DNA of 64,000 nt from CAILLO01 sp964579735 (GTDB taxonomy: Bacteria; Bacillota; Clostridia; Saccharofermentanales; UBA5734), in contig CAZOHH010000003.1 in the NCBI GenBank assembly GCA_964579735.1, forward strand, positions 1-64,000, read 5' to 3'. This document shows, in pieces, positions 17,770 to 25,701 of the stretch. The notes under the pieces are model-generated. The model saw nothing but the letters and a program-made list of their open reading frames with translations, did no database searches and had not been told where the DNA came from. How positions within the stretch are numbered: position 1 is the stretch's first letter; each line of letters begins with the position of its first letter. Both the position numbers and the translations under genes were made by a program.

Positions 17770-18386
17770 AGTCCTATGAAATCCAATGCATTTCGCAGCC
17801 TGACGAGGTCATGGAGATTCCTCGCATCCTCATCGAGGAGGCACCATGGGGAGGCACCTATCGTCCACGCTGCGAAGCCGCCGTCGGCTGGCTTCCCGAT
17901 GGGCTCGAGGTCCTGCTGGCCTGCTGGGAAGTGAATCCGAGAACGACCGAAAGCGAGCCCAACTCGGACGTGTACAAGGACAGCTGCCTCGAATTCTTCC
18001 TGACCCCGTATCCAGATACATCGAACGCTTATCTGAACTTCGAATTCAATTCACGAGGAACGCTCCTTCTGGGGTTCGATGGTCCGGACGGCGAGCGCAT
18101 CCGCCTACCTGAAGCCGATGGGTCCCTCTTCGAAATCCGACCCGTGACGTTGGAAGGAGGGAAGGCATGGGGCATCCGCTTCCATATTCCGTTCACCTTC
18201 CTGCAGACCCTTTTCGGCGTCCCCGGCATGAAGCCAGGACATGTCTTCCGGGGAAACTTCCAGAAATGCGGGGACCTATGCGACATCGAGCATTATCTCT
18301 GCTGGAATCCCATCCATGCGGCGCAACCCGATTTCCACCGTCGCGCGTGCTTCGGGGCTCTCCGCATAGGGCACCTTCTGATATAA
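17766..18386 (+). CDS. Carbohydrate-binding family 9-like protein
   Basis: 206-residue protein resembling the stand-alone CBM9-like beta-sandwich domains. Motif-like segments are SDVYKDSCLEFFLTPYPD, YLNFEFNSRGTLLLGF and VFRGNFQKCGD, with many conserved aromatic residues. There is no signal peptide, so unlike secreted CBM9 modules it should act inside the cell, and its ligand is unknown. Translation starts with TTG at 17766, which overlaps the asparaginase stop codon (TTGA) and has GAGGAGG seven bases upstream. It is the last gene of the chain that starts with the DUF975 genes. Confidence 0.72.
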   Translation: MKSYEIQCISQPDEVMEIPRILIEEAPWGGTYRPRCEAAVGWLPDGLEVLLACWEVNPRTTESEPNSDVYKDSCLEFFLTPYPDTSNAYLNFEFNSRGTLLLGFDGPDGERIRLPEADGSLFEIRPVTLEGGKAWGIRFHIPFTFLQTLFGVPGMKPGHVFRGNFQKCGDLCDIEHYLCWNPIHAAQPDFHRRACFGALRIGHLLI

Positions 18387-18387
18387 T
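18379..18387 (+). promoter_or_regulatory. Extended -10 promoter of the SPFH gene
   Basis: TGATATAAT is a perfect extended -10 element. It overlaps the stop codon of the CBM9-like gene and lies about 50 bases before the SPFH start. No good -35 box is seen, which extended -10 promoters do not need. Confidence 0.6.
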
Positions 18388-18437
18388 CCAGATAGTCTCG
18401 TCGACCGGATTCGTCCGGCAGAATGGAGGAGAAACTC

Positions 18438-19505
18438 ATGGGTATCATGGATTTCATCAAGTCCCAGTTCATCGAGGTCATCGAGTGGACGGAGACGTCC
18501 GCGGACACGATGGTCTACCGCTTCCCGGTCCAGGGGAAGGAAATCAAGATGGGGGCTCAGCTCACCGTGCGGGAGTCCCAGTCCGCCATTTTCGTCAACG
18601 AAGGCACGATCGCCGATGTGTACGGGCCGGGACGCTATGAGCTGACCACACAGAACATGCCCATCCTGACCAAGCTGAAATCCTGGAAGTATGGCTTCAA
18701 TTCTCCCTTCAAGGCCGAAGTCTACTTCGTGAACATGCGGCAGTACACCGACCGGAAGTGGGGCACCACGAATCCCGTCATGATGCGCGACAAGGAGTTC
18801 GGACCCCTTCGGCTCCGCGCCTTCGGCATCTACTCCTTCAAGGTCGAAAAGCCCGAGATCTTCCTGAAGGAGGTCTTCGGGACTTCGGCCGAATTCACGG
18901 TAGATGCGATCGAAGGCCAGATCAAGCGCTCGATCGTCTCCGGGCTGAGCGACATTCTCGGCGAGGCGAATATCCCCGCACTCGACCTGGCCTCCCGGTA
19001 CGACGAGCTGAGTGCACTTGCCAAGGACCGCATGCAGACCCGCGTGTCCGGCTTCGGCCTCGTTCTTTCCTCGTTCTTCATCGAGAACATCTCTCTCCCA
19101 GAAGAGGTGGAGAAGGTCCTCGACAAGCGCACCTCCATGGGTGTCATAGGCGACCTGGGCAAGTTTGCCCAGTACCAGTCCGCCGAAGCCATCCGCGAGG
19201 CGGCCAACAATCCGAATGGAGGCGTCGCGGGGGCTGGCGTCGGGCTCGGCGCCGGTGTCGCCCTCGGCCAGATGATGGGCCAGTCCTTGAACGCAGCCGC
19301 GGCCGCCTCTGCGCAACCCGCACCCGCCGTCCCCGTTCCCGCTGCCGTAGCACCGTCCACCCAATGCCCGTCCTGTGGAAAGCCTGTCGTCGGGTCCCCG
19401 AAGTTCTGCCCCGAGTGCGGTGGAAAGCTGGAGCGCAAGTGCGTAGCCTGCGGTGCGGATCTCGGCGGAGCGAAGTTCTGCCCCGAATGCGGTGCCAAGG
19501 CCTAA
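18438..19505 (+). CDS. SPFH-domain protein with C-terminal zinc ribbons (YdjI-like)
   Basis: 355-residue protein with an N-terminal SPFH/band-7 domain (about 1-250), seen from MGIMDFIKSQFIEVIEW, GPGRYELTTQNMP and VDAIEGQIKRSIVSGLSDI. Then a Gly/Ala-rich linker, and two short zinc ribbons at the C-terminus, CPSCGKPVVGSPKFCPECGG and CVACGADLGGAKFCPECG. The start at 18438 follows GGAGGAG. It matches YdjI of B. subtilis, which with YdjG and YdjH recruits PspA to the stressed membrane. The next gene resembles YdjG, which supports this, but pspA and ydjH are not in the visible part of the locus. There is no transmembrane segment, so it is probably held at the membrane by its partner. Confidence 0.88.
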   Translation: MGIMDFIKSQFIEVIEWTETSADTMVYRFPVQGKEIKMGAQLTVRESQSAIFVNEGTIADVYGPGRYELTTQNMPILTKLKSWKYGFNSPFKAEVYFVNMRQYTDRKWGTTNPVMMRDKEFGPLRLRAFGIYSFKVEKPEIFLKEVFGTSAEFTVDAIEGQIKRSIVSGLSDILGEANIPALDLASRYDELSALAKDRMQTRVSGFGLVLSSFFIENISLPEEVEKVLDKRTSMGVIGDLGKFAQYQSAEAIREAANNPNGGVAGAGVGLGAGVALGQMMGQSLNAAAAASAQPAPAVPVPAAVAPSTQCPSCGKPVVGSPKFCPECGGKLERKCVACGADLGGAKFCPECGAKA

Positions 19506-19525
19506 AGGAAAGGGGATTGGTTCCC

Positions 19526-20644
19526 ATGGATGAGCAACCCGAGAAGATCCTGAAGCAGTCCGAAGTGCAATGGAAGTGCGAGTCCTGTGGTGGACAGCGC
19601 GTCTTCGACCCCGATACGCAGAAACTCAAGTGCGAACAGTGCGGATCCGTGACGGAGATGTCGACACCGACCTCCGGAGTCATCGTCGAATATGACTTCG
19701 CCACGGCTCAGGAACGCGTCGACCCAGAATGGAACGCCTCGGTCCACACCTTCCATTGCTCCTCATGCGGGGCGAAGACCCTCCTTGGAGCGGTGGAGAC
19801 GTCGAGCCGCTGCGCATTCTGCGGGTCGCCCCATGTCGCCGACGGCATCTCCGTACCCGGAATCCGGCCGGAATCCGTCGTTCCCTTCAAAGTCGACCGG
19901 AAACAGGCGAACGAATCCTTCCGCGTCTGGCTTTCGAAACGATTCTTCGCACCTGCGGCTGTAAAGAAGGAATATCTGCAGAACCGGATTTCCGGAGTGT
20001 ACCTGCCATACTGGACCTATGACGCCGGTACCGAGTCGGATTATACGGCTCAGGCCGGAGACTACTATTATGTCACGGTGACTCGACAGGAAATGCAGAA
20101 TGGGAAGTCGGTTTCCGTCCAACGCCAGGAGCGCAGGATCCGTTGGCGCTTCGTCTCCGGACATTACACGCAGGGTTTCGATGATGTACTCGTCACCGCA
20201 ACGAAGACCGTGGAAAGGAAATGGCTCGACAAGCTCGAGCCGTTCCCGATGGAGGCGTTGCAGCCCTATCGGCCGGATTTCCTGTCCGGATTCTCGGCCG
20301 AACGCTATGGGGTCGACCTGAAGGAGGGGTTCATGGGCGCGCAGCAGAAGATGGACGCCCAGATCCGTCAAGGCATCACGCGCAGCATCGTCGCGGACGA
20401 GGTGAGGATATCAAGCGTCAACACGCGCTACGAGAACATCACCTACAAGCACCTGCTGCTGCCGCTTTGGATATCTTCCTACCGCTATGGCCAGAAGACC
20501 TATCGGTTCCTGGTCAACGGACACACGGCGGAAGTGACTGGATCCTACCCTGTCAGCGTTCCCAAGGTCCTACTCACGATTCTCGCCGTAGTCGCGGTTG
20601 TCGTCGTGCTCTATCTCCTCATCAGCCAGTCGACGGGAACCTGA
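19526..20644 (+). CDS. Zinc-ribbon membrane protein (YdjG-like)
   Basis: 372-residue protein with two N-terminal zinc ribbons, CESCGGQRVFDPDTQKLKCEQC (in part, about 18-39) and CSSCGAKTLLGAVETSSRCAFC (in part, about 76-97). A long middle domain follows, and one transmembrane helix close to the C-terminus (about 345-367, rich in V, L and I). This is the layout of YdjG of B. subtilis. It lies 20 bases after the SPFH gene and will be co-transcribed. The start at 19526 has only a weak AAGG-type ribosome site. Fourteen bases after the stop codon the scaffold gap begins, so further operon members may be missing. Confidence 0.8.
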   Translation: MDEQPEKILKQSEVQWKCESCGGQRVFDPDTQKLKCEQCGSVTEMSTPTSGVIVEYDFATAQERVDPEWNASVHTFHCSSCGAKTLLGAVETSSRCAFCGSPHVADGISVPGIRPESVVPFKVDRKQANESFRVWLSKRFFAPAAVKKEYLQNRISGVYLPYWTYDAGTESDYTAQAGDYYYVTVTRQEMQNGKSVSVQRQERRIRWRFVSGHYTQGFDDVLVTATKTVERKWLDKLEPFPMEALQPYRPDFLSGFSAERYGVDLKEGFMGAQQKMDAQIRQGITRSIVADEVRISSVNTRYENITYKHLLLPLWISSYRYGQKTYRFLVNGHTAEVTGSYPVSVPKVLLTILAVVAVVVVLYLLISQSTGT

Positions 20645-20658
20645 TTCGGTCGCAACTC

Positions 20659-20758
20659 NNNNNNNNNNNNNNNNNNNNNNNNNNNNNNNNNNNNNNNNNN
20701 NNNNNNNNNNNNNNNNNNNNNNNNNNNNNNNNNNNNNNNNNNNNNNNNNNNNNNNNNN
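20659..20758. other. Run of 100 N (scaffold gap)
   Basis: Exactly 100 undetermined bases. A fixed 100-N run is a common placeholder for a gap of unknown length, so the true distance between the YdjG-like gene and tRNA-Lys is not known and genes may be missing. Confidence 0.97.
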
Positions 20759-20767
20759 CGAAACATA

Positions 20768-20801
20768 AAGACTCCCGGGATCCTACGATTCCGGGAGTCT
20801 T
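20768..20801 (-). terminator. Terminator of tRNA-Lys
   Basis: An 11-base-pair hairpin with arms AAGACTCCCGG (20768-20778) and CCGGGAGTCTT (20791-20801). On the minus strand it is followed by a T-rich stretch and lies just after the tRNA 3' end. It may also stop plus-strand transcription coming across the gap. Confidence 0.75.
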
Positions 20802-20805
20802 CATC

Positions 20806-20881
20806 TGGTGCGCCTTCGGGGATTCGAACCCAGGACCCACTGATTAAGAGTCAGTTGCTCTACCAACTGAGCTAAAGGCGC
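20806..20881 (-). tRNA. tRNA-Lys (anticodon CUU)
   Basis: On the minus strand the acceptor stem GCGCCTT pairs with AAGGCGC. The D arm is AGCTCAGTTGGTAGAGCA. The anticodon stem ACTGA/TCAGT encloses CTCTTAA, giving CUU. The T arm carries GGTTCGAATCC, and the CCA end is encoded. It decodes AAG, a frequent codon in this G+C-rich sequence. Confidence 0.96.
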
Positions 20882-20900
20882 ACGCCTTGATGCATGATGG

Positions 20901-20929
20901 ATTATACGAATCAGGATTCCCGGTGTCAA
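20901..20929 (-). promoter_or_regulatory. Consensus promoter of tRNA-Lys
   Basis: On the minus strand a perfect TTGACA (20924-20929) and a perfect TATAAT (20901-20906) are separated by 17 bases, 19 bases before the tRNA. This is the best sigma-A promoter in the window, as expected for a stable RNA. Confidence 0.9.
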
Positions 20930-20951
20930 CAAGGATTTTCAGACATGGGAA

Positions 20952-20960
20952 TGGTACGAT
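20952..20960 (+). promoter_or_regulatory. Possible extended -10 promoter of mtnA
   Basis: TGGTACGAT is an extended -10-like element 21 bases before the mtnA start codon, which would leave a short leader. It faces away from the tRNA-Lys promoter. There is no clear -35 box. Confidence 0.4.
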
Positions 20961-20981
20961 GATGAAAATGGGAGGTTCGAG

Positions 20982-22067
20982 ATGAACGAAGCGAAAATGG
21001 ACCCGACGACTCCTCTCCGCTACGATGCGTCCCTCGACGAACTCGTACTGCTGGATCAGACGCGTCTTCCAGGAGAAGTGGTCCATATCCGCCTGCGTTC
21101 TGCGGAGCAGGTGTTCGAAGCCATACGCAGCCTTCGCGTGCGCGGCGCTCCTGCGATTGGAATCGCCGCCGCCTTCGGGGTCCTGCTCTCCGTCAACGCG
21201 TTGCGTACCGACGACCTGCGCGATATACGCCGACACATCGACGAGACCTGTACCTATCTCGCGACTGCGAGACCCACGGCCGTCAATCTTTTCTGGGCAT
21301 TGAACCGAATGAAGTCACGCGCCGCACGATTCAACGGGGAATCCGGCGAATCCCTTCGCGCTGAACTTCTCCAGGAAGCTCAAGGAATCCTTCGAGAGGA
21401 TGAGGAAGGGTGCCTCCGCATCGGCGAGAACGGTCTTGCATTGCTCCGTCCCGGCATGGGGATCCTGACGCATTGCAATGCAGGCTCTCTCGCGACCTCC
21501 CGGTATGGAACGGCTCTTGCGCCGATCCACCTCGGACAGGAGCGCGGATATGGCTTCCACGTCTTTGCCGACGAAACCCGTCCGCTCCTCCAGGGAGCCC
21601 GTCTGACCGCCTACGAACTGATGGCGAAGGGTGTCGACACGACCTTGCTCTGCGACGGGATGGCCGCAAGCCTCATGAAGACCGGCAGGATCGACGCGGT
21701 GATCGTCGGCAGCGACCGCATCGCGGCCAATGGCGACGCTGCGAACAAGATCGGCACGAATGGCGTCTCCATCCTCGCCCGCCACTTCGGGATTCCCTTC
21801 TATGTCTGTGCACCGGTTTCGACCCTGGACATCGCCTGCCCGGATGGCGATTCCATCCCGATCGAGTTCCGTGGCGCCTCGGAGGTGACGGAGATGTGGT
21901 ACCGGACCCGGATGGCTCCGGAGGAGGTCAAGGTCTACAACCCCGCATTCGATGTCACCGAGGCAGACCGCATCGATGCGATCGTCACGGAACGTGGCGT
22001 GCTGCGGCCCCCCTATGGTCCTTCCATTGCCCGGTTGTTTTCAAGAGAGGGAGGGAAAGCGCTTTGA
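20982..22067 (+). CDS. mtnA: S-methyl-5-thioribose-1-phosphate isomerase family (MtnA / DrdI type)
   Basis: Ring-opening aldose-ketose isomerase acting on methylthioribose-1-phosphate or, in relatives, 5-deoxyribose-1-phosphate. The 361 residues have the family layout. Visible signatures are LRVRGAPAIGIAAAFG (about 46-61), GILTHCNAGSLAT with the catalytic cysteine (about 160), and VIVGSDRIAANGDAANKIGT with the catalytic aspartate (about 245). GGGAGG precedes the ATG. The next gene is a class II aldolase that overlaps it, and no mtnB, C, D or E are present. This favours the short aldolase-dependent shunt over the full methionine salvage pathway. The related eIF2B-like and ribose-1,5-bisphosphate isomerases are less similar at these motifs. 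Confidence 0.9.
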   Translation: MNEAKMDPTTPLRYDASLDELVLLDQTRLPGEVVHIRLRSAEQVFEAIRSLRVRGAPAIGIAAAFGVLLSVNALRTDDLRDIRRHIDETCTYLATARPTAVNLFWALNRMKSRAARFNGESGESLRAELLQEAQGILREDEEGCLRIGENGLALLRPGMGILTHCNAGSLATSRYGTALAPIHLGQERGYGFHVFADETRPLLQGARLTAYELMAKGVDTTLLCDGMAASLMKTGRIDAVIVGSDRIAANGDAANKIGTNGVSILARHFGIPFYVCAPVSTLDIACPDGDSIPIEFRGASEVTEMWYRTRMAPEEVKVYNPAFDVTEADRIDAIVTERGVLRPPYGPSIARLFSREGGKAL

Positions 22068-22789
22068 GAGACGCCATGATCCGCAGGGAGATCGTCGAAA
22101 TCGGTCGAAGAATGTATGCGAGGGGACTTGTCGCTTCCTTCGATGGAAACATCAGCGTGAGGACTCCCGATGGACGCGTGTGGACGACCCCGACAGGTGT
22201 GCCGAAGGGGTTTCTCAAACCGAGGGAGCTGGTCTGCGTCGACCTCGAAGGCAACATTCTCGCAGGAAGGAGGGCGCCTTCCTCGGAACTGAAGATGCAC
22301 CTTCGCGTTTACCATGAGAATCCGGCTGTCTTCGCCGTGGTCCACGCCCACCCCCCGGTCGCGACTTCCTACGCCATAGCGGGTTATCGACTCGACCGTG
22401 CGATTCTCGCCGAGCCCACGGTGACCCTTGGCATCGTACCCGTAGCTCCCTATGCGACGCCTGGGTCTCAGGAGGTCCCGGACTCCATCGCACCGTACTG
22501 CAGGACGTCCAACGCCGTCCTGCTTGCCAATCACGGTGCCCTGACATGGGGCGCAGATCTATTGGAAGCCTATGGCAGGATGGAGTCCGTCGAATACTAC
22601 GCGACGGTTCTGATGAACACGCTGAGCCTGATCGGACGTGCGAATGTCCTCGGTACAGCGCAAGTCGACAAGCTTCTGCGCATTCGGGAATCGCTCGGCA
22701 TCCAGGCGGGAGGCATACCGCCCACGGTCCAGGAAGAGTCGAATCTCGGTGGATTCCCATCGGTACCCCTTCCGCGCCGAGAGACGTGA
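22064..22789 (+). CDS. Class II aldolase (fuculose-phosphate aldolase-like), probable shunt aldolase
   Basis: Zinc-dependent aldolase of 241 residues. The expected residues are present: the acidic E of SSELKMH, the metal ligands in VHAHPPV, and a third histidine in LANHGALTWG. TTG at 22064 is preferred as start because GGGAGGG lies seven to eight bases upstream, and it overlaps the mtnA stop codon (TTGA). An ATG at 22076 is the alternative. After the MtnA isomerase, a class II aldolase can split the ribulose-1-phosphate derivative into DHAP and an aldehyde (acetaldehyde from 5-deoxy or methylthioacetaldehyde from methylthio substrates). L-fuculose-phosphate aldolase is possible, but no fuc genes are nearby. 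Confidence 0.87.
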   Translation: MRDAMIRREIVEIGRRMYARGLVASFDGNISVRTPDGRVWTTPTGVPKGFLKPRELVCVDLEGNILAGRRAPSSELKMHLRVYHENPAVFAVVHAHPPVATSYAIAGYRLDRAILAEPTVTLGIVPVAPYATPGSQEVPDSIAPYCRTSNAVLLANHGALTWGADLLEAYGRMESVEYYATVLMNTLSLIGRANVLGTAQVDKLLRIRESLGIQAGGIPPTVQEESNLGGFPSVPLPRRET

Positions 22790-22834
22790 ATGTGCCGATG
22801 GCATCGAGGGGAAGGCTCCCCGAAGGCGTCTCTG

Positions 22835-22843
22835 TGCTATAAT
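22835..22843 (+). promoter_or_regulatory. Extended -10 promoter of the sortase gene
   Basis: TGCTATAAT is a perfect extended -10 element 28 bases before the sortase start codon, with AGGAGGT in between (22856-22862). Confidence 0.65.
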
Positions 22844-22871
22844 CCCCTTGTCCACAGGAGGTCGCCGCCCC

Positions 22872-24095
22872 ATGAAACGTCTGCATTCAACCACACCCGA
22901 TGATCCAGGCGCGGATCCGGCCATACAGATTCGAAAGGTCGACCCGACGCGAAAACCCGGAAATGCCAGGAACACGATTCGGTTGATCGTCCGAGTCGTG
23001 GCGCTGGTCGTGCTGGTCGGATCTCTCGTCAGCCTCGCCATTACGGAATACCAGTACTACCAGGCAAGACGCGATTTCGACGTCATCCGGAACACTCTCC
23101 CGACGGAATCGATCGAAGAGGTGTTCAATCACCCCACGGACGCGGTCGTCGTGACTCCGGAACCTGGCGAGACCTATGAGACGCTGCTTTCGAGCGACAT
23201 ACTGATCACTTCGGACGGCGTTCAACCCCAGTATGTCCAGCTCTACAGGAAGAATCCGCAGCTCGCCGGATGGATCCGTTTCCCGGGTTGGCCGTTGTAT
23301 CCGATCGACTATCCGATCATGTACTCCGGCGACAACGACTTCTACCTCCGACGGGACTTCTCCAAGAAGCACTCCAGCGCCGGGTGCATCTTCATGGACG
23401 GCGCCAATGATCCGCACACGATAGGACGCAATCTCGTGCTCTATGGGCACGCCATGAGATCCAGGACCATGTTCGGCAACATCGAGGACTATCCGGAGAA
23501 CAAGACCGGGTGGGAGACCAGCCACACCATCTACATCGACCTGCTCTGGACGCGACTCGAATACGAGGTCTTCTCCACATACTACACCACCAGTACGGCC
23601 GACTACCGGCAGACATATTTCGCCGATGACGCGGGGTTCGGCAGTTACGTGGATATGCTCAAGGCCCGGTCGGCTCACGACTTCGGGGTCGAAGTCGGAC
23701 CACGCGATCGGATACTGACCCTTTCGACGTGCCAGAACGATGTCGGCCACGATCGTCGAGTCGCTGTCCATGCAAAGCTCATCCGCAGGATCGTCTTCAA
23801 CCGCTCGAACATCTCCTCCGCGGAAATCACGGGGGTTCCGCCCGGCGTGACCGGTGCCGTCGTGCCGACCGACGTCCCCAAGAATACGCCGACCCCCTTG
23901 CTTTCCCCTGAACTGCCCAGCCCCACTCTGGAGCCAACCGTCGACCCGACTCTCGAACCCAGTCCGGTGCCGACGCCGGATCCCGACTTATCTCCGATAC
24001 CGACCCTTGACCCCACTCTTGAGCCGACTTTGGCGCTGACGCCGGCGATATCGACGACTCCGGAGCCAAGTGCTTCGCCGACCCCGAATCCCTGA
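22872..24095 (+). CDS. Class B sortase with long Pro/Thr-rich C-terminal tail
   Basis: Membrane-anchored cysteine transpeptidase that attaches proteins to the cell wall. The order is: cytoplasmic N-terminus, one transmembrane helix (about 37-57), and a sortase domain (about 115-310) with H193 (LYGHAM), C287 (TLSTCQ) and R295/R296 (DRRVAVH). The spacing and the YRKNPQLAGWI segment fit class B. Residues 322-407 form a low-complexity tail rich in Pro, Thr, Leu, Glu and Asp (repeats such as PTLEPTVDPTLEPSP). Such a tail is not part of known class B sortases and probably lies outside the membrane in the wall. No substrate with a sorting signal is adjacent. The start at 22872 has AGGAGGT upstream. 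Confidence 0.88.
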   Translation: MKRLHSTTPDDPGADPAIQIRKVDPTRKPGNARNTIRLIVRVVALVVLVGSLVSLAITEYQYYQARRDFDVIRNTLPTESIEEVFNHPTDAVVVTPEPGETYETLLSSDILITSDGVQPQYVQLYRKNPQLAGWIRFPGWPLYPIDYPIMYSGDNDFYLRRDFSKKHSSAGCIFMDGANDPHTIGRNLVLYGHAMRSRTMFGNIEDYPENKTGWETSHTIYIDLLWTRLEYEVFSTYYTTSTADYRQTYFADDAGFGSYVDMLKARSAHDFGVEVGPRDRILTLSTCQNDVGHDRRVAVHAKLIRRIVFNRSNISSAEITGVPPGVTGAVVPTDVPKNTPTPLLSPELPSPTLEPTVDPTLEPSPVPTPDPDLSPIPTLDPTLEPTLALTPAISTTPEPSASPTPNP

Positions 24096-24124
24096 TTTTC
24101 GCATTTACGGAAGGAGCCCAACAC

Positions 24125-25201
24125 ATGGCCAAGGTCTGGTTTTCCGACATGACATTCGAGAAGTACGCCCAGGATAGCGTCTTGACCGCGAAGTTCGGCC
24201 GCATGCTCGACCAGGCCGGCCTCGAGGCAGGTTTCAAGGGTGCGAGGACCGCCATCAAGATGCACGTCGGCCGTGGCACCGGGTACTCCACCATTCCCCC
24301 CATCTTCGTCAAGATCCTGGTCGACCGGCTGAAGAAACTCGGTGCGAATCCGTATCTCATCGACCAGTCCGTCGATGAGGCACCGGCGCGCGGTTATACG
24401 GAAAGCTATTTCGGTTGCCCGATCACGACTTCGTGCTCTGTGACTGAGAAATACCTCTATCGAAAGGAAATCGGCTTCAAGACCTTCGAATACGCGAACA
24501 TCGGCGGGAATTTCCATGATGCCGATGCCGTCGTCGTTCTCTCCCACATCAAGGGACACGGCGCCTGTGGATATGGCGGCGCCTGCAAGAACATCGCCAT
24601 GGGCTGCGTGGATGACCACACGCGCGGTTGCATCCACGGACTTGAAACAGGACTGACCTGGGACGAGTCGAAGTGCACGCACTGCGAGGACTGCATCGCG
24701 AGCTGCAATCACCACGCCAACAGCTTCGTCGATGGAAAGTACGAAGTGTTCTTCCACAACTGCACGCTGTGCCAGCATTGCGTGAAGGTCTGTCCGACCG
24801 GTGCGATTTCCCCTACGGGCTCGAATTACGAGGATTTCCAGCAGGGAATGGCGCTTTGCACCCGTGCCGCCCTCGAACATCTGCCGCGGGAGAAGGTCTT
24901 CTACGTCAACGTGATGCTGCAGATGACCGCCATGTGCGACTGCTGGGGATTCACTACGCCTTCGATCGTCCCCGACATCGGAATCGCTTCCTCGTATGAT
25001 ATCGTCGCGGTCGAACAGGCCTGCCTCGACTGCATGCGAACGGAGGATTTTCTACCCCAGTCGGTGCCGGTCGGCTTCGAAATGGGTACGAAGGGGCACC
25101 TGCTCGAGCGCATCCACGGAAAGGACCCCTTCCTGCAACTCGATAAACTGGCAGCCCAGGGTCTTGGATGCCGCTCCTACGAACGGATCCTGGTCCGCTG
25201 A
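24125..25201 (+). CDS. DUF362 protein with two [4Fe-4S] ferredoxin-type clusters
   Basis: 358-residue iron-sulfur protein. The N-terminal two thirds match DUF362, seen in AIKMHVGRGTGYS and VVVLSHIKGHGACGYGGACKN. A dicluster ferredoxin segment (about 182-222) follows, with CTHCEDCIASC and CTLCQHCVKVCPTGAI. The function of DUF362 is not established; an electron-transfer role is likely. AAGGAG precedes the ATG. The stop codon lies one base before the ruvC start codon, so it leads a transcript with ruvCAB and queH, although no functional link to recombination is evident. Methionine-rich and cysteine-rich segments suggest sensitivity to oxygen, in line with an anaerobe. Confidence 0.85.
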   Translation: MAKVWFSDMTFEKYAQDSVLTAKFGRMLDQAGLEAGFKGARTAIKMHVGRGTGYSTIPPIFVKILVDRLKKLGANPYLIDQSVDEAPARGYTESYFGCPITTSCSVTEKYLYRKEIGFKTFEYANIGGNFHDADAVVVLSHIKGHGACGYGGACKNIAMGCVDDHTRGCIHGLETGLTWDESKCTHCEDCIASCNHHANSFVDGKYEVFFHNCTLCQHCVKVCPTGAISPTGSNYEDFQQGMALCTRAALEHLPREKVFYVNVMLQMTAMCDCWGFTTPSIVPDIGIASSYDIVAVEQACLDCMRTEDFLPQSVPVGFEMGTKGHLLERIHGKDPFLQLDKLAAQGLGCRSYERILVR

Positions 25202-25202
25202 C

Positions 25203-25697
25203 GTGGTCGTCTTCGGCATCGACCCTGGCTATGCTCTCACCGGATACGGGGTCGTCGAATACAAGGGAAACCGATTCCGAGTGATCGACTTCGGAGTGGT
25301 CAGCACAAAACCTGGCGTCCCGATGGATCGAAGGCTCCTTCAGATATCCGAAGAGCTCGAGCAGTTGATCGCCGCGGCGAAGCCCGATGCCGTCGCCATA
25401 GAGGAGCTGTTCTTTTCTAGGAATGTGACGACGGCGATTGCAGCGGCCCAGGGGAGAGGCGTCGCGATCGTGACGGCCGCCCGCGCCGGCATTCCGGTAT
25501 ACGAATACACGCCGATGCAGGTCAAGCAGGCGGTCAGCGGGTATGGCCGAGCCGACAAGAAGCAGGTCCAGGAGATGGTCCGGATCCTCCTGGCCCTCGA
25601 TGCGATTCCAAAACCGGACGATGCAGCCGATGCCCTTGCGATCGCGATCTGCCATGCACATGCGGGCACGGGCTGGACGAGCGGAAGGATGGTCTAG
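25203..25697 (+). CDS. ruvC: Holliday junction resolvase RuvC
   Basis: Homodimeric endonuclease that resolves Holliday junctions together with RuvAB. It starts with GTG at 25203, one base after the DUF362 stop codon, and has no strong ribosome site, so translation is probably coupled. The 164 residues carry the acidic triad regions FGIDPG (D6), AIEELFF (about 65-71) and DDAADALAIAI (about 140-150). The order ruvC-ruvA-ruvB is the common one. No LexA box is seen upstream. Confidence 0.96.
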   Translation: MVVFGIDPGYALTGYGVVEYKGNRFRVIDFGVVSTKPGVPMDRRLLQISEELEQLIAAAKPDAVAIEELFFSRNVTTAIAAAQGRGVAIVTAARAGIPVYEYTPMQVKQAVSGYGRADKKQVQEMVRILLALDAIPKPDDAADALAIAICHAHAGTGWTSGRMV

Positions 25698-25701
25698 GGG
25701 G

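Noticed and set aside
20221..20847. Open frame reading across the N run
   Set aside because: It is formed only because undetermined codons are not stops, and it runs through tRNA-Lys.
23822..24095. Repeat array in the sortase 3' end considered as CRISPR or tandem DNA repeat
   Set aside because: Units are degenerate at DNA level and keep the reading frame; the repetition is in the Pro/Thr-rich protein tail.
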